DNA of 32,797 bases from Desulfobacterales bacterium (GTDB taxonomy: Bacteria > Desulfobacterota > Desulfobacteria > Desulfobacterales > JAOZSB01): assembly GCA_029939895.1 (NCBI GenBank), contig JAOZSB010000004.1, positions 1 to 32,797 of the forward strand, read 5' to 3'. The position numbers and the translations under genes were made by a program. Of this stretch, positions 15,000-22,874 are shown piece by piece (the stretch's first letter is position 1; each line of letters starts with the position of its first letter). The notes under the pieces were generated by a model. The model saw only the letters and a program-made list of their open reading frames with translations, was not told the DNA's origin and did not search any database.

Positions 15000-15728
15000 A
15001 TGAATAATCAAAAAACAAATATGGTATTAAAAAAATTTGTTAAATATCTCAGTGAAAATGGTTATCCGAATTTACGGGTTGATGGATACCCTGACGAAAT
15101 CAATAGAATTACACCTGATATTGATGTAATTGCTGGTCCTTTTGCGATAGAACATACTAGTATTGACACGATCTCTAGACTACGAGAACTTACAAAATGG
15201 TTTGAGGATATTGTTGGCGACCCTAAAGAAGATTTTCCTAACATACAGTTTCGTCTCAATATCAGCTTTAGATATAATGCGATAAAAAAGGGCCATGACA
15301 GCGCTATGATCATTAACGCACTAAAAAACTGGATTGCTAAAGAAGCCCCATTGTTAAATGATACTCGTCAAAAAGAAATAAAAATTCCACATGTTCCCTT
15401 CGCGCTCAAAATAACAAAGCAGAGTGATCGTCCTCCTGGTGTAATATATAGTCGAGGTGTTGAAAACGATGAGACTTTTCCAATTCGTTTTGAGAATCTT
15501 ATTAGGAGAAAATTACCCAAGCTCTCTAAATACAAGGATGAATTCATAACTATTCTCCTTATTGAAAATAACGACGGCCTGATGGATAAGTCCATTATGA
15601 TTAACTCCATCAATAAAAATTTCATTAAAGATATTTTGAATAGTGTAGACCAATTTTGGTATGCAGATACTACTTTTTTTTATGATGTTGAGTTTGAGAA
15701 TATCACATCAGATATTAGATTTGCTTGA
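15000..15728 (+). CDS. Orphan hypothetical protein, possibly nuclease-like
   Basis: A 242-aa protein I cannot assign. The ORF track begins at a GTG at 14982; the ATG at 15000 (MNNQKTNMVLKKF) is better placed after GGAGAAAGAAG. The N-terminal third contains ITPDIDVIAGPFAIEHTSID, a hydrophobic strand pair with PD and E-x-T spacing that recalls PD-(D/E)xK nuclease cores, but the usual lysine is replaced, so this is weak. The middle is basic (KKGHDSAM... NLIRRKLPKL) and the C-terminal part has a strand ITILLIENND. There is no signal peptide or membrane helix. The gene is AT-rich with third positions unlike its neighbours, has no operon partners, and is flanked by similar promoter-like segments, all suggesting acquisition by transfer. 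Confidence 0.65.
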   Translation: MNNQKTNMVLKKFVKYLSENGYPNLRVDGYPDEINRITPDIDVIAGPFAIEHTSIDTISRLRELTKWFEDIVGDPKEDFPNIQFRLNISFRYNAIKKGHDSAMIINALKNWIAKEAPLLNDTRQKEIKIPHVPFALKITKQSDRPPGVIYSRGVENDETFPIRFENLIRRKLPKLSKYKDEFITILLIENNDGLMDKSIMINSINKNFIKDILNSVDQFWYADTTFFYDVEFENITSDIRFA

Positions 15729-15883
15729 ACAGTAAGCGCCGTTCGTTGCATTGACCACTATATAAGCAAAAATGTGAATACAATGACATCCTCCAAACAC
15801 TAATACCCTTAAATTGATACTATAAATATTACTACCTGGTTTTTTATTGCTGCTACTGTTGTTATTGTGACTAAAAAAAATGC

Positions 15884-15912
15884 TTTACACAAAACAGATG
15901 CTGTTATAAAAA
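15884..15912 (+). promoter_or_regulatory. Promoter-like element ahead of iorA
   Basis: TTTACA (15884-15889) is followed after 17 bp by TAAAAA (or after 15 bp by TATAAA). The preceding A-run, the CTTTACACAAAA core and a G..G.TGT.ATAAA tail match the element at 14928 position by position. Confidence 0.45.
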
Positions 15913-15964
15913 ATTAAATTAACATGTAATTATGATTAGTCGTTTGAAGATAAACCTCTTATGA

Positions 15965-17824
15965 ATGGGAAATAATATGCACAAGTTATTGTCTGGAAAC
16001 AATGGGGAGAACGTACTTTTATTTGGGAACGAAGCAATAGCGCGGGGAGCGATTGAGGCTGGTCTTGCCTTTGCTGCAACATATCCTGGAACGCCTTCTT
16101 CGGAACTGTCTTTGAATTTCTTTCAGATGTCCCATGAAAGCGATCTTTATTTTGAGTACAGCACAAATGAAAAAGTGGCACTTGAGGTCACTGCGGCTGC
16201 TGCAAACTCTGGTTTGCGCTCCATGTGCGTTATGAAGCATGTAGGGCTTAATGTCGCTGCCGATGCGCTGATGACGCTGGCCTATGTTGGAGTCAAGGCC
16301 GGGCTTGTAATACTTTCAGCAGATGATCCTTTTATGTTTTCCAGCCAGAACGAGCAGGACAACAGGTATTATGGCAAGCTTGCGGGCCTGCCTGTCCTGG
16401 AACCATCCTCGGTTGGCGAGGCAAAGGAAATGACAAAAGCGGCCTTTGAGCTTTCAGAGCAGCTTGGCGAGCCGGTTATCCTGCGAACCACCACCCGAAT
16501 CAATCATTCCACGGCAGAAGTCGTGCTGGGTGATATTAAAAAGCCAGACACAAAGGGTAATTTTGTTAAGGACCCATTCAATTATGTCACCGTACCAGCC
16601 ATATCCAGGAAGCTCCACGCAAGGCTCCTTGACAACCTGGACAAGGCTGCGGAAATCTCCGAAAAATCAGAATTCAACAAAATTGACGGAAATGGCAAAT
16701 GGGCTGTAATCTGCAATGGCGTGAGCTATGCATATGTGACAGATGCCATAAAGGACCTTGGGGTCGCTGACAGGGTAAAGGTGCTGAGAATCGGATTCTC
16801 CAACCCCATGCCGGAAAACCTTGTAAAGGGATTTTTGGCAGATGCAGAAAAAGCCCTGATCGTGGAAGAGGGCGAACCATACATGGAAGAGGCTGTTAAG
16901 GCACTGGCGCAGGAAGCCGGGCTGACCCTTGAAATAAAGGGCAAGGACAGCAAGCTCTTCTCCCGTCTTTTTGAGTTTGATCCTGCAATGGTGCGCAATA
17001 ACATTGGCGACTTTTTTGGTGTTGAATATACAAAGCAGGCCCAGGTTGATGAGTCTGATTTGCCGGAAATCCCCCAGAGACCGCCAAACCTGTGCGCTGG
17101 CTGCTCCCACAGGGCAACCTTTTATGCAGTAAAAAAAGCCTCTGCTGGTTTGGATACCATTAATCCAACAGACATTGGCTGTTACACCCTGGGATTCCTG
17201 CCGCCGCTTTCAATGGGCGATTTTCTTATATGCATGGGTTCCTCGGTCGGCACATCATGCGGATTTTCCCAGGCCATTGACCAGAAGGTTATATCATGCA
17301 TTGGAGATTCCACCTTTTTCCATTCTGGAATTCCCGGCCTTGTGAACGCAGTTTTTAATAACCACGACTTCACCCTCTTGATTCTGGAGAACGGAACCAC
17401 CGCCATGACAGGCCACCAGCCCCACCCAGGCGTTGACATGGAAGCCCTGAGCCTTGACGGGTTCGGCAGGGTCTCCATAGAAGAGGTTGTAAAGGCAATC
17501 GGCGTAAAGCATGTTGCGGTGATAAAGCCCTATAGGCTCGCCAAAAGCATTGAAGCAATCAAAGAGGCGATTAACTATAAGGGAATATCGGTCATCATTG
17601 CAAAGGAACTGTGCACCCTCTACGCTAACAGCCTGAAGATGCCCAGAGGCAAGTCATTCATGGTCAGCGACAAATGCAAAAACCACAGGAACTGCCTTAA
17701 TGAACTTGGCTGCCCAGCCTTCTTCATCAAGGATGGAAGGCCGGCAATAAATGCATCACAATGCTCCGGATGTGCAGTCTGCGCCCAGATTTGCCCGGAA
17801 AAGGCGATTGTGCCGGTGAAGTAA
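15965..17824 (+). CDS. iorA: Indolepyruvate:ferredoxin oxidoreductase, alpha subunit
   Basis: A 619-aa thiamine-diphosphate enzyme subunit that oxidatively decarboxylates aryl pyruvates (from Trp, Phe, Tyr) to acyl-CoA with reduction of ferredoxin, or runs in reverse for amino-acid synthesis in anaerobes. The N-terminal pyrimidine-binding domain (ATYPGTPSSEL, YEYS-like FEYSTNEKVALE) is followed by the transketolase-C region, then the TPP-binding domain with CAGCSHRATF, DIGCYTLG and CIGDSTFFHSGIPGL plus ILENGTTAMTGHQPHPG. The C-terminus holds Cys-rich ferredoxin motifs: CKNHRNCLNELGCPAF and CSGCAVCAQICPEKAI. Start: the ATG at 15965 or the one at 15977 (MHKLLSG), the latter preceded by GGGA at good spacing. 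The partner gene iorB is not adjacent; a gap and a convergent gene follow. Confidence 0.95.
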   Translation: MGNNMHKLLSGNNGENVLLFGNEAIARGAIEAGLAFAATYPGTPSSELSLNFFQMSHESDLYFEYSTNEKVALEVTAAAANSGLRSMCVMKHVGLNVAADALMTLAYVGVKAGLVILSADDPFMFSSQNEQDNRYYGKLAGLPVLEPSSVGEAKEMTKAAFELSEQLGEPVILRTTTRINHSTAEVVLGDIKKPDTKGNFVKDPFNYVTVPAISRKLHARLLDNLDKAAEISEKSEFNKIDGNGKWAVICNGVSYAYVTDAIKDLGVADRVKVLRIGFSNPMPENLVKGFLADAEKALIVEEGEPYMEEAVKALAQEAGLTLEIKGKDSKLFSRLFEFDPAMVRNNIGDFFGVEYTKQAQVDESDLPEIPQRPPNLCAGCSHRATFYAVKKASAGLDTINPTDIGCYTLGFLPPLSMGDFLICMGSSVGTSCGFSQAIDQKVISCIGDSTFFHSGIPGLVNAVFNNHDFTLLILENGTTAMTGHQPHPGVDMEALSLDGFGRVSIEEVVKAIGVKHVAVIKPYRLAKSIEAIKEAINYKGISVIIAKELCTLYANSLKMPRGKSFMVSDKCKNHRNCLNELGCPAFFIKDGRPAINASQCSGCAVCAQICPEKAIVPVK

Positions 17825-17920
17825 AAGCATAAAGGATGAAATAATCGATTTTTTAAAAGCATATGATGTCGAGTATGATGATCGATATTTGTGGGATTGA
17901 AAAGCATTGGGGATTGGATT

Positions 17921-18012
17921 TATATTTCGCCCTTACAGGGCTAAACCATTGCGGTGTGGGGCTTTACCCAGGGCTAACACCCTGGGCTGGTATATTTCAC
18001 CCCTTCGGGGCT
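17921..18012. repeat. REP/BIME-like palindromic element with three hairpins
   Basis: The gap after iorA holds two 22-bp direct units starting TATATTTC (17921-17942 and 17991-18012), 70 bp apart. Each folds: GCCCT-TAC-AGGGC in the first and CCCC-TTC-GGGG in the second, a T-A pair changed to C-G on both arms. Between them CCCAGGG (17967-17973) and CCCTGGG (17980-17986) form a third hairpin. GC-rich tri-hairpin units of this kind (TTTCGCCCTTCAGGGCT-like) are scattered in many bacterial genomes, and may be mobilised by REP-associated tyrosine transposases; that link is from memory. Confidence 0.65.
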
Positions 18013-18123
18013 GGATTCGGAAAACAAATTCTGTTTTATGTCATATGGAAAACTGTTTTTTTTAGGTAGTTTTCACAATAATTATATAAACCAATTAGTA
18101 TTCTATTTAATATTTCAAAATTA

Positions 18124-19647
18124 TTATTTAACCGATGGAAACTCCTCTGGATCAGTGTGTGGCAGGAATTTGGCTGCGCTGAATCTGTTCATGAACTCCT
18201 GATTCACGTTGAGTTCAAGGTAGGTTATGCGCTTTGTTATTTCTTCGGCTTTTTCCATTATGTTTTTATTTGTTAGAAGCAATATCGCACCTTCAAGGGA
18301 TGTGTTTCCCATGGGGACGTACCTTTCCCTTGGGAGATCCGGCAGCATTCCAATGGAGATTGCTGATTCCGGGTCAATGAAGGAGCCAAAGGTTCCGGCA
18401 ACAAAGAATTCCATAATATCTGAAACATCAATCCCCACAGTTGCGCAGATGGTTTTGAGTATAGTATACATTGCCGCCTTTGACCGGATCAGGCTGTTGA
18501 TGTCGGCCTGTGTTATGGCTATGGCACTGCTGGTTGTTGATTCCGATTCCGGGAGGAGTACAAAGCACCCCATGCCGTCTGTTTCAGCATATCTGTTGCC
18601 GCATTTTTCCTTTACGAGCCTGCCACGGATATCGAGAAATCCATTGAGAAACAGGGCCGCAGCAAGGTCAATAAGCCCTGACCCGCAAATGCCAACGGCT
18701 GGCAGTCCTTCGATAGTCTGAAAATTAACAAGACCATTTTGTATTTTTACCCGGTCGATTACACCAGGCCCGGCAGTCATTCCCATTTCTGTTACACCGC
18801 CTTCCAGGGCAGGGCCTGCGGCTCCGGCACAGGCTATGAGCCAGTCCCTGTTTCCAAGAACCACTTCTGCATTTGTGCCTACATCAACGAGTATGGATGT
18901 TTTTTTTGCATCATAAATTTCAGAAAAGATGATTCCAGCAGCAAGGTCACCGCCAAAATAACTGCCAATGTTGGGGAACACGTAAACCCTTGCAGAGGGG
19001 TTAATGTCAATGCCCAGGTTTATTGACGTGAAAACACCCGGGGTGTTGATTGCCGGAATATACGGCTCCCGGATAAGCGATCTGGATGGCAGGCCCAGAA
19101 AAAGATGTGTCATTGCAGTATTGCCGGCAGCAGAGACTATAAAAACATCCTCTGGCGTGATGTACGCTGATTTGCAGAGTTTTGCCAGATTGTCGTTAAG
19201 GGCGTTTATAATCAGGCTGTTTAGTTTTTCAAGGCCTCCGGGAGTTTCTGAAAAATGTACCCTGGCAAGCACGTCCGGCCCTATTGCAGCCTGTGGATTG
19301 TCAAAGGCGGTTTCCGCTAGAGTGTCGCTGGTTTTAAGATCAACAAGCCGCATGACAACCCGTGTTGTGCCAATGTCCACAGCACAGCCCACTGCCCGTG
19401 GTTCTGCAAGCCCTATGATTGTAATTCCGCCTTTTTCCGGAAAGAACAGGCAGTCGATCTGGCCTGGATTATTATTTAAAATGTGTGGGAGTTTTTTTAA
19501 AAGCAAATAATCGATTGATATGGGAATGTCGTCTACTTCAGTATTCAGGGCACTTATCAGCCGCTCTGCATCAGCCGTGTTGTTTTCAAGGGAAGGCGGG
19601 GCCGGGTTAATTGCTGCAATCCAGGGATTTATTTTTGCATCAGGCAC
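18124..19647 (-). CDS. RACo-like ASKHA activator of corrinoid proteins, lacking the ferredoxin domain
   Basis: A 507-aa protein with the ASKHA ATPase core (DUF4445) of reductive activators of corrinoid proteins, which use ATP to drive the reduction of inactive Co(II) cobalamin in methyltransfer systems. The order is an ~80-residue N-terminal linker-like segment, then CAVDIGTTRVVMRLVD (phosphate-1), IVSAAGNTAMTHLFLGL, ILVDVGTNAEVVLGN (phosphate-2), CAGAAGPALEGG, GICGSGLIDLAAAL and a final FVAGTFGSFI. Family members usually carry an N-terminal [2Fe-2S] ferredoxin of ~100 residues; here it is absent and no cysteine cluster replaces it. The start is a GTG two bases after the GGDEF gene stop. No corrinoid methyltransferase lies in the window, so its partner is unknown. 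Confidence 0.85.
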   Translation of the reverse strand: MPDAKINPWIAAINPAPPSLENNTADAERLISALNTEVDDIPISIDYLLLKKLPHILNNNPGQIDCLFFPEKGGITIIGLAEPRAVGCAVDIGTTRVVMRLVDLKTSDTLAETAFDNPQAAIGPDVLARVHFSETPGGLEKLNSLIINALNDNLAKLCKSAYITPEDVFIVSAAGNTAMTHLFLGLPSRSLIREPYIPAINTPGVFTSINLGIDINPSARVYVFPNIGSYFGGDLAAGIIFSEIYDAKKTSILVDVGTNAEVVLGNRDWLIACAGAAGPALEGGVTEMGMTAGPGVIDRVKIQNGLVNFQTIEGLPAVGICGSGLIDLAAALFLNGFLDIRGRLVKEKCGNRYAETDGMGCFVLLPESESTTSSAIAITQADINSLIRSKAAMYTILKTICATVGIDVSDIMEFFVAGTFGSFIDPESAISIGMLPDLPRERYVPMGNTSLEGAILLLTNKNIMEKAEEITKRITYLELNVNQEFMNRFSAAKFLPHTDPEEFPSVK

Positions 19648-19649
19648 AG

Positions 19650-20819
19650 TTACTCGTCTAGTTCCTTTTGAAGTTGTCCAACAAGATAGCTTGAAATGAC
19701 GTTTTTTTCGATTTTGCCAAGGTCAAGGAAAACCACCCCAAGCTCAAAGGAATTATGGCCAAAGGCTTCCTGGCGCATAACCGTTCCAACAACGTTTATT
19801 GGTTCCTCATTGTTTTTTACCTGTATTGTCATCTGGATTTTTGCACCAAGATTTACTTGTTTATCGCTTGTGATCAGTATGCCGCCTATGCTGATATTTT
19901 TTCCTATTGTTTCAAGGATACCGTTTTCCTGGATACCAAGGTCGTTTATCACCACAGTATTGTTGAAGTCAATGCGGATATATCTTCTCTTGTCCTGGGA
20001 GTAAAAAACCACATTGTTTTTTCCTGCATCCTTGGCATCATATAATGCAACATCAGCGCACTTGAGCAAACCCTGGCTGTTTTTTGAATCGATTGGATAT
20101 GAAGCCAGTCCTCCGCTTATTGTAACCTCAAGTGGTTTGTCTTCGTATATTATGCCGGCACCCTCAACCTTTTCCCGGATTCTTTCTCCCAGCACCAGGG
20201 CCTTTACTTTGCCGGTATCTGGCATTAGTATGACAAGTTCCTCACCGCCGTATCGTGCGGCAATGTCCTCATTTCTTTTTTCATGGAGAATTATTTTAGA
20301 AACTTCTTTTAAAACCTCGTCGCCTGCCTGGTGACCGTATGTGTCGTTGACTTTCTTGAAGTCGTCCAGGTCAAAAAACAAAACAGAAAGATCAGATAAT
20401 TGTCGTTTTGCCCTGGAAATCTCGCGTGAAATCGCTTCATTAAAAAAAGCCCTGGTGCTAAGCCCGGTCAGGCTGTCGAACTTATAGGACTCATTGGTTT
20501 TTTCAAAGATATGAATTTCAACCAGTTTGGGATTTTTCAGGCTTTTATTTATACTGCAAAAGTAATCTACAATCGCAGTCCGCAGGCTTACATTCCTTCC
20601 AAGCTGTGCAGAAATAAATTCAAGGTTTGTCAGAATTTCTCCCCAGGATTTTTCTGCGTCATCAATACCAAGTTCAAGATTTGTAAGGACATGAAGGATT
20701 GCCGGGTATGCTTCTTTGCCATGGGATGCTATCATGGCCTGGAGTGACTTGATGAGCATGGCATCATTGTCAATGTTATTATCGAGGCATTCAATTACTT
20801 CTTTACGTATCTCTTCCAT
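19650..20819 (-). CDS. Diguanylate cyclase with C-terminal PilZ domain
   Basis: A 389-aa c-di-GMP signalling protein. The N-terminal ~115 residues are helical, with no recognised sensor motif or membrane segment. The GGDEF domain (~115-270) has FDLDDFKKVNDTYGHQAGDEVL, the active-site loop GGEEL at 191-195, and an inhibitory-site RxxD (RNED, 182-185) exactly five residues ahead, so feedback inhibition by c-di-GMP is expected. The C-terminal domain (~275-380) has RRYIRID and NISIGG, the RxxxR and (D/N)xSxxG signatures of PilZ, a c-di-GMP receptor. The enzyme should both make and sense the second messenger. A sigma70-like promoter lies at 20939-20967, and the RACo-like gene follows at once in the same transcript. 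Confidence 0.93.
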   Translation of the reverse strand: MEEIRKEVIECLDNNIDNDAMLIKSLQAMIASHGKEAYPAILHVLTNLELGIDDAEKSWGEILTNLEFISAQLGRNVSLRTAIVDYFCSINKSLKNPKLVEIHIFEKTNESYKFDSLTGLSTRAFFNEAISREISRAKRQLSDLSVLFFDLDDFKKVNDTYGHQAGDEVLKEVSKIILHEKRNEDIAARYGGEELVILMPDTGKVKALVLGERIREKVEGAGIIYEDKPLEVTISGGLASYPIDSKNSQGLLKCADVALYDAKDAGKNNVVFYSQDKRRYIRIDFNNTVVINDLGIQENGILETIGKNISIGGILITSDKQVNLGAKIQMTIQVKNNEEPINVVGTVMRQEAFGHNSFELGVVFLDLGKIEKNVISSYLVGQLQKELDE

Positions 20820-21341
20820 GTTTTTATTGTTTTAAAAACCTTTTATTATTTTGTGAATGGTGTAATGAATGTGCCGAATTTAGTCAGCCACATTGATAAT
20901 TTTCAATAAATAAGTATTCAATTTAAAAACAATTAGTTATTATAATTGATAAGGCAGCTTAAGTCAAGGGAAATAGTGGGTAATTCAGAAATAAAATAAA
21001 ATTTCAGGTTAAAATAATCTAATTTGTTTTTTTAAAAAACCAGTTTCAAAACATCCAATTAAATCCAGTACTTTTTATAAATTTTTAAATATTGTAATTT
21101 TTTTGCAAAAAATTATAATATTTTTTTATATCTGAATGTAATTAAATGTTGTTATAATTCAGCTATTTAAAAGTCTTTTTTTAGATTGCTTCTTGTTGTT
21201 TCTTTGTTTTAGTGTGACGGAAAAAAATTTAATGTTTTTATTGATAATTTTCTTGAATATCAGTTGAATATATGCTATTGACCTTTTATATTGTTTTTAA
21301 TTACATTTTTACTTACCATAATCCAGCCAAGAGAGTTTTAT
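20820..21341. other. 522-bp AT-rich divergent intergenic region
   Basis: No ORF with coding character is visible. The right half is extremely A/T-rich with runs such as TTTTTTTAAAAAA, suggesting curved DNA or a site for a nucleoid protein. The left part holds the leftward promoter at 20939-20967. On the right, TTGACC (21278-21283) and TACATT (21302-21307) are 18 bp apart and may drive the + gene at 21342. Confidence 0.6.
20939..20967 (-). promoter_or_regulatory. Predicted sigma70-type promoter of the GGDEF-PilZ/RACo-like unit
   Basis: On the minus strand TTGACT (20962-20967) and a perfect TATAAT (20939-20944) are spaced by 17 bp. The predicted leader to the ATG at 20819 is about 110 nt. Confidence 0.7.
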
Positions 21342-22490
21342 ATGATCTATTCAACGATTCCTACACAGGCTCAATGGAAAAATGACCGATTTGACGAAAC
21401 TGGCATTGCTTTTACCCAGGCATGTAGACAGTTTAAAATCAAACCCGGGGTGCAACAGAAGATTAAGCTTGAGTTTGCAAAGGATGAGGTTATAAAACGT
21501 ATTGATGATCTTATTGCTTTGAACGAAGTCCAGATAGCCGATGCAGGAGAACAGCTGTGGTTGCTGTTTGATACATATTCTGCCATTGACTACTGGTTAA
21601 AGGAGAACTCTAGAAAAGTCAGTCACCATAAGGGGCGAAGATCTTCTGCACAACAGTATATTGATATCTTTTCCGGCATAAAGAAAAAAGCAGTTCTCGA
21701 CCTTTATTCTTGCGTATGTAATACCTTGGCTTTGAGGTTAAATTGCACCATAAACGTATTGCCTATGAAGCTTGAGCTATATTTTGGCAAAACCCTGGGC
21801 TTACATGGATTCAAGACTGACTATGTAATGCATAAGGCTCAATATCTTTCACGGGCAGAGGTTGAAAAATACAGGCTCGTTTTTTTTGATAAAAAAGCTC
21901 ACATGCTTCCCTGGTGGGAAAAAAAATCTGACCTGGCATCCAGTGGAGATGCTGGCCTGGTCCTTGCCGAAACCAAATATTCTAATGAGAAGACAGCTGA
22001 TAAAGAAGCAATACCATTACCGAATGAGGCTGGTTTTGTGATGGGGATGGGAAGTGAGTTTTATGTTGCACCCCATAAACTCTCAAAGGTTGATGGAGCC
22101 TCGGATGGTTTTTATCACTCCTCTTACTTGAATGGCGGTTCTTTACTTTGTGCGGGTTCACTGATTATTGAGGGTGGAGTTTTTAAGCATATATCCAATA
22201 AGAGTGGCCATTATCGTCCAACTGCGACCCATGTACTTCATGCTCTCAATGCACTTGCCATACACGGAATAAGCTATAACAATATAAGTGTTGAGATTGA
22301 CGATGGAGAAAAAATCGAAATATTTAATAATGTTACCGAGTTTAAGCAATATCTCGCAAAGACTTCCTTTTCCGACAGATCGCAAGGTATTGAAGATCTT
22401 AATTCAAGAATGGATCAATCACTAAGAAAACAGGAACATAAACATTATCAGCAACATATCCGAGGTATCAATACCGGAGAGTCTCGTTGA
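21342..22490 (+). CDS. Protein with an IQM-like / effector-like C-terminal module
   Basis: A 382-aa protein. The ORF track begins at a TTG (21291); I prefer the ATG at 21342 (MIYSTIPTQ) because AGAGAG sits just ahead. The C-terminal part holds FYVAPHKL, HSSYLNGGSLLCAG (from His259), GGVFKHISNKSGHYRPT (Ser288-Thr294 at its end) and a following helix. From memory, this HSSFLxGG...SGHYxPT pattern is shared with plant calmodulin-binding IQM proteins and with bacterial toxin- or effector-like proteins. The N-terminal ~230 residues (LELYFGKTLGLHGFKTDY, KKAHMLPWWEKKS) match nothing I know. There is no signal peptide or membrane helix. It is monocistronic: AT-rich upstream region, strong terminator at 22550. 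Biochemical activity is unknown. Confidence 0.75.
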   Translation: MIYSTIPTQAQWKNDRFDETGIAFTQACRQFKIKPGVQQKIKLEFAKDEVIKRIDDLIALNEVQIADAGEQLWLLFDTYSAIDYWLKENSRKVSHHKGRRSSAQQYIDIFSGIKKKAVLDLYSCVCNTLALRLNCTINVLPMKLELYFGKTLGLHGFKTDYVMHKAQYLSRAEVEKYRLVFFDKKAHMLPWWEKKSDLASSGDAGLVLAETKYSNEKTADKEAIPLPNEAGFVMGMGSEFYVAPHKLSKVDGASDGFYHSSYLNGGSLLCAGSLIIEGGVFKHISNKSGHYRPTATHVLHALNALAIHGISYNNISVEIDDGEKIEIFNNVTEFKQYLAKTSFSDRSQGIEDLNSRMDQSLRKQEHKHYQQHIRGINTGESR

Positions 22491-22874
22491 TAATAAGCAG
22501 CTCAGGTTCAGTACTATATTCTTGTAGCAACCATATTTTTGCAATCCATAAAGCCAGTTTTAAATTAAGCTGGCTTTTTTTGTTCCATTGCCTTTGAAAT
22601 TTTTTTTTAAGCATTAGTAACCTTTACTTTCCTTCCATAACTCTTGTATTGCATTACCCTCTTTTATTTACACATCTATTGTTTGGGCATATTCTCACCA
22701 TGAATCTTTTTGTAATCATAAATTTTGGTTGTAATAAACACAGTGATTATATAACAATGTGCATAAAAATAAAGTCTGAAAAATTGTACTATCTTTATTG
22801 GAAAAATGATTATTTGTACATGCTCGGGTTTGAGTTGTACTGCAATATAAAATATTATTGAAGAAAGGTGTCGC
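22491..22874. other. 384-bp intergenic region before glnE
   Basis: It contains the terminator at 22550-22581. The remaining ~290 bp are AT-rich. The ORF-track entry at 22649-22861 has no Shine-Dalgarno, odd composition and no recognisable similarity, and I see it as noise. No clear -35/-10 pair for glnE stood out. Confidence 0.5.
22550..22581 (+). terminator. Intrinsic terminator after the IQM-like gene
   Basis: AAAGCCAG and CTGGCTTT form an 8-bp perfect stem around a 12-nt AT-rich loop, followed by a run of T, 59 nt after the stop codon. Confidence 0.85.

Noticed and set aside
20820-21341. Replication origin in the AT-rich region
   Set aside because: No DnaA-box cluster (TTATCCACA-like) and no dnaA, dnaN or partition gene nearby.
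22649-22861. 70-aa + strand ORF between the IQM-like gene and glnE
   Set aside because: No ribosome binding site, AT-rich chance composition, Cys/Tyr-rich translation with no motif.
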